Positions 7,845-12,942 of a stretch of 12,942 nt of DNA are shown one piece after another. Every line of letters starts with the position of its first letter. The first letter of the stretch is position 1. Origin of the DNA: Marinilabiliales bacterium (GTDB taxonomy: Bacteria; Bacteroidota; Bacteroidia; Bacteroidales; BM523); assembly GCA_002869425.1 (NCBI GenBank), contig PKSZ01000102.1:1-12942 (forward strand). The letters run 5' to 3'. Position numbers and translations under genes: made by a program. The notes below the pieces were generated by a model, which searched no databases, had not been told where the DNA came from, and saw only the letters and a list, made by a program, of their open reading frames with translations.

Positions 7845-7870
7845 AAAGCCGGATATTTTCCGGCTTTTTT
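7845..7870 (+). terminator. Rho-independent terminator of the cph-like operon
   Basis: A perfect 9-bp stem, AAAGCCGGA (7845-7853) with TCCGGCTTT (7859-7867), encloses a 5-base loop and runs into a T-tract (7865-7870). It lies 21 bp after the iadA stop and ends the three-gene plus-strand unit. Read from the minus strand it has only a short T-run, so it is at best weakly bidirectional. Confidence 0.9.
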
Positions 7871-8249
7871 GTTATAAAGCGAATGGGTTATCATATTGTA
7901 TGGATGTATTTAAACTGAGCATTATGCCAAAGGCAGATAATATTTGTGAAGCTTCTCAACCCGAAACAAACCATTGAAGTATAGTGGAATGTTTAGTGCA
8001 AAGTAAAAGTTTGGTACTTCGTAAGAAAGACGCAGACTTGTTGCATGACTACCTTTTGTGCGCTGACAAAAGGCAGCAAAAGCAGCTGCGGCGCACAACA
8101 CATTACCACTCATTAATGGCTCGATTGCTACAATCACCAAAACTCGTCGATCCTCCTCAAACAATGGTGATTGTTAACGCACTCTTCGCCAAATGTGTCC
8201 CGGAATTGTTTGTGATTTCCGCGAAAGGATTGCATCGCGATTAGTAGCC
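7871..8249. repeat. Gene-poor interval, possible interspersed repeat or gene remnant
   Basis: No recognisable gene lies in these 379 bp between the terminator and the kinase stop. The middle part (about 7922-8244) is richer in G+C than its flanks, about 52% in 8041-8100 against about 35% just inside the kinase gene. It is open in both directions: 7984-8244 (+, 86 codons) and 8164-7922 (-, 80 codons). Neither product shows a domain that I recognise. An 8-bp perfect inverted repeat, TTGTGCGC (8056-8063) with GCGCACAA (8091-8098), flanks the palindrome GCAGCTGC (8082-8089). The minus-strand reading (SYEVPNFYFALNIPLYF, then VEKLHKYYLPLA) has the flavour of small hypothetical proteins reported many times from one genome in Bacteroidota, which usually mark dispersed repeats. 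That is an impression, not a search result. Confidence 0.35.
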
Positions 8250-10619
8250 CTAAGCAGAACAATCGGGTATTGAAATAAAAACAGTTGTGCCAGCCTTGAT
8301 AATGCTTTCAATCCGTATATCTCCATTCAATTTTTGTTTAACCAGATTGTAAACAATGTTTAAACCTAAACCTGCTCCCAATTGTTTGTTGCTGGTAGTA
8401 AATGGTTCAAAAACAGAAGGAAGTAGATCATGTGAAATCCCATTACCATTGTCAGAAAATTGAATTTGTAGTTTTTCCTTTTTTTCAATTTTAATACTTA
8501 TGATGCCTTTTTCAGTATTCCTGAATCCGTGAACTAAACTGTTTGACACCAGATGTGACAATACAAGGGCAAATACTCCAGGATAACTGTTAATTACAAT
8601 ATCTTCACTGTGTAAATCGATAGTAGCCTTTTTTGTTTCAGCTTCCCTAGAAAAAGATTGGATAAGGTCTTCAAAATAGCTTTTAATATTAAACTCTCTG
8701 CTTTCTTCAGTCTGTTGATCCGTGCTGATTTGCTTAAAGGTTTGTATCAGGTTACCTGTTCTCTGCATGTTTTTGGATATAAGGTTTCCTGTATCATACA
8801 TATTCTGAAGATAGTTCTGAAAATCGGTTTTTGTCATTTTTCCAGTTCTGTAAGTATCTGCAAACTGCTTGGTTTCTTCAATCAGTGCTGTTGATGCAGT
8901 GATTCCTATGCCAACCGGGGTGTTTATTTCGTGAGCAACACCTGCAACAAGATTTCCCAGAGAAGCCATTTTTTCAGACTCGATTAATTGTTCTTGTGTG
9001 CTTTTAAGTGTGATAAGCGCTTTGTCAAGTTGATCACGTTGTGCCGTAATTTCATCTTTCTGTTCAAGAATTTGTTCGTTTTTTATTTCAAGCTCATCAT
9101 ATGCTTTTCTTTTAGCCCGGAATTGACGGAACAATACAATTGAAAAAACTATCACAACTACCAGTACCAACAAGACACCAACAATGGCATACATTTGTTT
9201 CTTTTTTTCTGCCTCTTGTCTTGCAATGGTTTCCTGATCCAGTAGTTTTTGTTGTTCAAGTTTTTCGTTTTTGTGCTGGACCTTTTCTGTTTGATATTTG
9301 GTTTCCATTTCGGCAACAGCTTCCGTTTTTTCTTTGAAAAACATACTGTCCTGAACTATGATGTATTCTTTTGCATATTGAAGAGCAACTTTGTAATTTC
9401 CAAGGTATTCATAGGCTTCGTAAAGTTGATGACTTGCTTCTTCAACTCTTGATAAAGCATGTATTTCTTTACCTGCATTATAGGCTTTAAGTCCGTATTT
9501 AACTGATTCCTGAACAAGACTTTTATCTTTTTGACCGGATAGATCATACAGTGTAAGATACAGGGCAGAAATGTTGCCAGCAGTTAATGAAACTCCATTA
9601 ATGTTTCCAATTGAGGCATATAAATCATTGGCTTCAACATATAAATCGGCAGCAGAATTGAAAAGATCACTCTGTATGCTTTTTTCACATGAAAGCTTTG
9701 CTTTCTCCTTGTATGCGATTCCCATATTTACAAGTGTGCCTGCATAATAGTTAAGGTTCGATTCTTTGCTTATGTATTCTAAAGACTTTTTATAGTAGAT
9801 TAAAGCTGTATCAATATATGTTTTTTCATAAACCGTATCTTGTTGTTTTTGAGATTTTTCATAGTAAAGGATGCCCAGATTATTTAAGCATGCACTTATG
9901 GAATTATTTGAGTTTTGGGCTTTAGCCATCAAAAGAGCTTTGTTATAGTATATGGCGGCTTTTTCAAAGTTTTTCATTTCCCAATGAATAAGACCAATAT
10001 TGATATGCGAATTGTATATTCCCGCAGTATCAAGTATAGATTCGTATGTCGACAATGCCGACTGATAGTTTTCAAGAGCCAGATCAAACGCGCCTTCATT
10101 AAGAAAAGAAGTTCCTATGTTATTGTAAATTGATCCTTTGTTTGCATTTAGTGAATGCGTTTCTTTTTTCTTTGTTTTCTGAATACTATCAATAAGGTGA
10201 AGCGATTTATTGAAGTATTTACGTGCCTCACCAAATTCACTGAGAGTATTGCTTATTTTACCACAATTTTCATAATAATCGCAAGTTTTTGATATGTTTA
10301 CAATTGTATTAACTGAGTCTGCTTCAGATAGTATTAATGATGCTGTTTTGTTGAAGCAGGTTCTGCTGGTTTTCAGGTCTCCATATCCATAAAAAGAATA
10401 GGCAAGTTTTGAATAGTATTTCTTTTTGAAATTTACATCAGGGTTTTGATTAAGCCGATTGTAGCAATCACGGAGCAAAAGTAGGGCAGAGTCTTTCTTT
10501 TCAATTCTAAAATTTTGAGCTTTATTGAATGTTTCAATTATTTGTGTTGTATCAGAGCTGCCATGAGCATTCAAATAAAATCCAATGAGTAGAATAAGTA
10601 GTACAGTGTATGCCTTCAT
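8250..10619 (-). CDS. TPR-sensor transmembrane histidine kinase
   Basis: This 789-residue protein begins with a signal peptide ([20 protein letters not shown]). A periplasmic array of TPR-like helix pairs covers about residues 30-440 (for example [20 protein letters not shown] and [10 protein letters not shown]). A coiled coil and one membrane segment (about 477-498, [18 protein letters not shown]) follow, and then a second coiled coil. The kinase core has H563 in [10 protein letters not shown] as the phospho-acceptor, an N-box in [13 protein letters not shown]1 in DNGNGIS, an F-box in FEPFTTS and G2 in [13 protein letters not shown]. There is no receiver or DNA-binding domain, and no response regulator gene in the window, so its partner must be encoded elsewhere. 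The H-box resembles kinases of the type that start [12 protein letters not shown] and carry a long HisKA insert. It starts 23 bp after the nhaC stop on the same strand, so it is probably co-transcribed with nhaC. The signal it senses is unknown. Confidence 0.93.
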   Translation of the reverse strand: MKAYTVLLILLIGFYLNAHGSSDTTQIIETFNKAQNFRIEKKDSALLLLRDCYNRLNQNPDVNFKKKYYSKLAYSFYGYGDLKTSRTCFNKTASLILSEADSVNTIVNISKTCDYYENCGKISNTLSEFGEARKYFNKSLHLIDSIQKTKKKETHSLNANKGSIYNNIGTSFLNEGAFDLALENYQSALSTYESILDTAGIYNSHINIGLIHWEMKNFEKAAIYYNKALLMAKAQNSNNSISACLNNLGILYYEKSQKQQDTVYEKTYIDTALIYYKKSLEYISKESNLNYYAGTLVNMGIAYKEKAKLSCEKSIQSDLFNSAADLYVEANDLYASIGNINGVSLTAGNISALYLTLYDLSGQKDKSLVQESVKYGLKAYNAGKEIHALSRVEEASHQLYEAYEYLGNYKVALQYAKEYIIVQDSMFFKEKTEAVAEMETKYQTEKVQHKNEKLEQQKLLDQETIARQEAEKKKQMYAIVGVLLVLVVVIVFSIVLFRQFRAKRKAYDELEIKNEQILEQKDEITAQRDQLDKALITLKSTQEQLIESEKMASLGNLVAGVAHEINTPVGIGITASTALIEETKQFADTYRTGKMTKTDFQNYLQNMYDTGNLISKNMQRTGNLIQTFKQISTDQQTEESREFNIKSYFEDLIQSFSREAETKKATIDLHSEDIVINSYPGVFALVLSHLVSNSLVHGFRNTEKGIISIKIEKKEKLQIQFSDNGNGISHDLLPSVFEPFTTSNKQLGAGLGLNIVYNLVKQKLNGDIRIESIIKAGTTVFISIPDCSA

Positions 10620-10641
10620 ATTTCATTAAAAAATAAGGAGA

Positions 10642-12666
10642 TTACTCAGGTAGTTTTTTCCCCAGGAAATGGATAATTCCATATAGAACAGCAATAGTAA
10701 CAGGGAATAGGATCAAAGACGAAACTCCCAGTGCTGAAGGTATGGTTCCAAATACAACAGCTACTAGCCCTACTGTAAGCGCATATGGAAGCTGAGTTTT
10801 TACATGGTCTATATGGTTGCAGGAACTTGCAAGAGAGCTTAAAATGGTTGTGTCGGAAATAGGTGAGCAATGGTCACCCAAAACCGAACCTGCAAGAACA
10901 GTAGAAACCACATTATTAAAAATCATCATGGATTCATCAAAAGAAAAACCATTAAGCTGACACACTTTCCATGCAGCTGGAAGAACAAGAGGGTACAATA
11001 TGGCCATGGTTCCCCAGGAAGACCCTGTTGAGAAGGCGACCAGTGCCGCTAGTACAAAGGATAGAGCAGGTACAAGCCAGGGTTTGAATCCTTCACCAAG
11101 TAAACTGGTGATAAAATCCGCGGTATGTAGGTTTTCTGTAATTTTTGCCAGTGACCATGCAAGAACCAGAATGAGTACAGCATTGAGCATAGTCTTAAAT
11201 CCTTTAATTGCAGAGTTTATGGTCTCATCAAGCTTTAGAATTCTTTGCGAAACTGTAAGTAAAACAGCAATGAGTACACCAGAAAGCGAAGACCATAACA
11301 ATGCAGAGTACGAATCTGAAGCACCAATAATGGTTCCCAGCTTTTGAATAAAAGTATGAGGATTATTTGGTAATTCTTGCAGGCTGCCCCATACAGAAGT
11401 AAAGGAGTCATTAAGGTTCGGAATAATTGAACTTAAATCTGTATAACAGGCATTTTTTCCTGTAATAAATAAACCGGTTATGGTGCCAATAATTATGGTT
11501 AGTATGGGAATAAGTGCATTGATCCCTCTTGGTTTTACATGTTCTGCAGGGTTCAATTCTTCAACCTCATTGTTCATGGATTGACTATCTTTCTTTTTTA
11601 CTTCACCACTTGTGCGGGCTCTCTCTTCAGCTTTATACATGGGACCAAAATCCCTTTTTTTCATTGTTAGTATGAAGATGAAAATAAGAGTGAGGATTGG
11701 ATAGAATGAATATTGTAATGAGTTTACAAAGATTGAATATACACTCACTTGAGAGCTAATCTCAGGGATATGGTTGCTTGTGTGTTCAATATAGCCAAGC
11801 TCTGCTCCAATCCATGTTGTTATAAATGCAATAGCAGCAACGGGAGCAGCTGTAGAATCTACAATATAGCTTAATTTTTCCCGACTGATTTTTAGCTTAT
11901 CAGTAACCGATCGCATAGTATTACCTACAACCAGGGTATTGGCATAATCATCAAAAAATATGGCAATGCCAAGAAACCATGTTACGATTTGTCCGGATAC
12001 GGCATTATTTGCGTACTTAGAAAGTTAGTTTACAATGCCTTTCATTCCGCCATTTTTGGTAATTATCCCTACCATTCCCCCAATAAGCATAGAGAAAACA
12101 ATAATGGAGACATGGCCTCTATTGGTTAAAGCCGCAATTATGTATTGATCAATTATAGCATAAAGACCTGTGAAGAAGCCAAATATACTAGTGTCGGCAT
12201 ACAATGATATGGTTAAAGATCCAAATAGCAAACCTATAAAAAGAGAACTGTACACTTCTCTGAATATGAGTGCCATTAATATGGCAATCAGGGGAGGTAT
12301 TACCGATAACCAAAGTGGAATAGGATGAATATCTTTTTCGTACGATTCATCTGCAATTGTAATAGTACATATTTCAGGCTGTTCAAAAGTGTGTAATATA
12401 ACTCCTTTGCCATTAGTGATTGGTACAGTCTGTTTTATCTGATTAATTGAAATTTCAATTTTATCCTTGTCTTTAATATTTGGATCATCAATAAAAATCT
12501 CAATTTCACTTTCAATACCCTGCATTACGATTTCGGGGAAGTGAACTTCAGAATTTATAATTGTATAGTTTGTAGACGAGTTTTGTAAGTCGTTCTTTTC
12601 TGCAGCAGAACACCACAGGTTGAAGCTGAAAGCAAACGCTATGAATAAAACCAGTAACCTTACCAT
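10642..12666 (-). pseudogene. NhaC-family Na+/H+ antiporter interrupted by an in-frame TAA
   Basis: Read through a single stop codon, this is one continuous 674-codon antiporter gene. The upstream part (12666-12025, 213 codons) has a signal peptide, a beta-rich exported domain (about 20-115), and the first membrane helices, ending in GGMKGIVN. TAA (12027-12025) follows. Without any frame change the sequence continues LSKYANNAVSGQIVTWFLGI, then FFDDYANTLVVGNTMRSVTDKL, the conserved core of NhaC, and on through the remaining helices to GKKLPE. The first ATG after the stop (11916) lies inside the conserved core, and there is no GTG, TTG or ATG in frame between 12024 and 11916, so a separate second protein is unlikely to be functional. 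NhaC proteins export Na+ in exchange for H+ at the inner membrane. The break may be a recent mutation, a sequencing error or programmed readthrough. The absence of any other lesion suggests it is recent or false. Confidence 0.85.
12025..12027 (-). other. In-frame nonsense codon (TAA) within nhaC
   Basis: On the minus strand the reading is ATT GTA AAC TAA CTT TCT AAG TAC, and the frame on both sides encodes conserved NhaC sequence. A single base change from a sense codon (for example AAA, CAA, GAA, TAC or TAT) would explain it. TAA is used as an ordinary terminator by the cph-like genes here, so code reassignment is ruled out. Confidence 0.9.
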
Positions 12667-12683
12667 GCCATGGTAAAGTTACT
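12653..12683. promoter_or_regulatory. 31-bp near-perfect palindrome over the nhaC start codon
   Basis: The left arm AGTAACcTTACCATG (12653-12667) and right arm CATGGTAAaGTTACT (12669-12683) are inverted copies around one central base, with a single mismatched pair (12659/12677). The nhaC ATG (12666-12664) is inside it, and the first codons form one arm. It could be a repressor operator, or a messenger hairpin that hides the start codon. There is no T-tract on the minus-strand downstream side, so it does not look like a terminator for the upstream gene. Confidence 0.55.
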
Positions 12684-12724
12684 AGAATTATTGAGTTGAT
12701 GAAAAAACGAAAAAGAAATCTTGA

Positions 12725-12942
12725 CTATCCAAGAATTTTATCAATGGCTTTTTCGATTTTTTTCCATGTATTTTCAATGTCATGATCAAGACCAACAGAA
12801 AATCTTACAAGGCCCGGTGCTAGTCCCATTTCTTTTTGTACGTCTTCAGGTACTTCAGATGATGTACTTTTCCCGCTATTGCTGAATAGTGTTTTAAAAT
12901 AACCGAGACTTACTGCAAGGTAGCCAACGCCATCTTTTTGCA
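12725..12942 (-). CDS. PLP-dependent Cys/Met-metabolism enzyme (cystathionine gamma-synthase / methionine gamma-lyase type), C-terminal fragment
   Basis: The frame is open to the right edge and gives the last 72 residues. Key segments are GYLAVSLGYFKTLFSNSGKS, TSSEVPEDVQKEMGLAPGLV and RFSVGLDHDIENTWKKIEKA, ending in a TAG at 12727-12725. This matches the C-terminal domain of the fold-type I trans-sulfuration family (cystathionine gamma-synthase, cystathionine gamma-lyase, methionine gamma-lyase, O-acetylhomoserine sulfhydrylase). The GLVRFSVGLD segment is the typical end of the substrate-binding C-terminal domain. The catalytic Lys and the residues that separate the subfamilies lie outside the window, so the exact reaction cannot be assigned. 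It lies 58 bp upstream of nhaC on the same strand. With the palindrome between them, shared transcription is possible but not shown. Confidence 0.85.
   Translation of the reverse strand, partial: QKDGVGYLAVSLGYFKTLFSNSGKSTSSEVPEDVQKEMGLAPGLVRFSVGLDHDIENTWKKIEKAIDKILG

Noticed and set aside
7922..8164. Possible 80-codon minus-strand gene
   Set aside because: It has the look of repeat-derived hypothetical proteins, with no domain, promoter or start signal, and overlaps an equally open frame on the other strand.
7984..8244. Possible 86-codon plus-strand gene
   Set aside because: It shows no recognisable domain, the same DNA is open on the opposite strand, and base composition differs from neighbouring genes. 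It is treated as part of a repeat-like interval.
10642..11916. Independent 424-residue transporter starting at 11916
   Set aside because: The ATG lies within the conserved NhaC core and the missing helices are encoded in the same frame just upstream, so this is the downstream part of an interrupted gene.
1..12942. CRISPR arrays, tRNA or rRNA genes, and insertion-sequence transposases
   Set aside because: No regularly spaced direct repeats, cloverleaf-type sequence, rRNA-like sequence or transposase motifs were seen on either strand.

Overview
The window is AT-rich (roughly 35-40% GC by eye) and looks like a member of the Bacteroidota, probably a Bacteroidales/Marinilabiliales-type bacterium. 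Supporting signs are a TonB-dependent receptor fused to a carboxypeptidase-regulatory-like domain, TAnnTTTG-type -7 promoter elements, no clear Shine-Dalgarno sequences, a histidine kinase with a periplasmic TPR sensor, and an NhaC-type antiporter with an N-terminal exported domain. This is inference from families; no marker gene is present.

Layout: (1) 3-2240 (+), a TonB-dependent outer membrane receptor cut by the window's left edge. (2) 2241-3422 (-), an exported, membrane-anchored coiled-coil protein with a SHOCT-like tail, meeting the receptor stop to stop with no spacer. (3) A 173-bp divergent promoter region. (4) 3596-7823 (+), a three-gene cluster: cyanophycinase (cphB), a cyanophycin-synthetase-like ligase, and an isoaspartyl dipeptidase (iadA), closed by a good hairpin terminator. 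(5) About 380 bp of non-coding or repeat-like DNA. (6) On the minus strand, reading leftward from the right edge: the C-terminus of a PLP-dependent Cys/Met-metabolism enzyme, an NhaC-family Na+/H+ antiporter gene broken by one in-frame TAA, and 22 bp downstream of it a TPR histidine kinase.

The most interesting part is the cph-like operon. Cyanophycinase would release beta-linked dipeptides from an Asp-backbone polymer and IadA would split them to amino acids, so the operon holds a breakdown route next to its own synthetase. The synthetase is not a normal CphA1. Its ATP-grasp domain looks intact, but the Mur-ligase-like domain has lost its P-loop and its ARGG-type motif, is cut to about 115 residues, and is followed by an acidic/coiled-coil linker and an unrecognised C-terminal module of about 67 residues. 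The HxxEH motif of the N domain is also changed. The layout recalls CphA2, which polymerises ready-made beta-Asp-Arg dipeptides with one active site, but no CphA1 lies in this window. The polymer made and the source of its building blocks are therefore open questions.

The other notable points are the nonsense codon in nhaC, a 31-bp near-perfect palindrome covering the nhaC start codon, and a Lys-to-Glu change at the bridging metal-ligand position of IadA.
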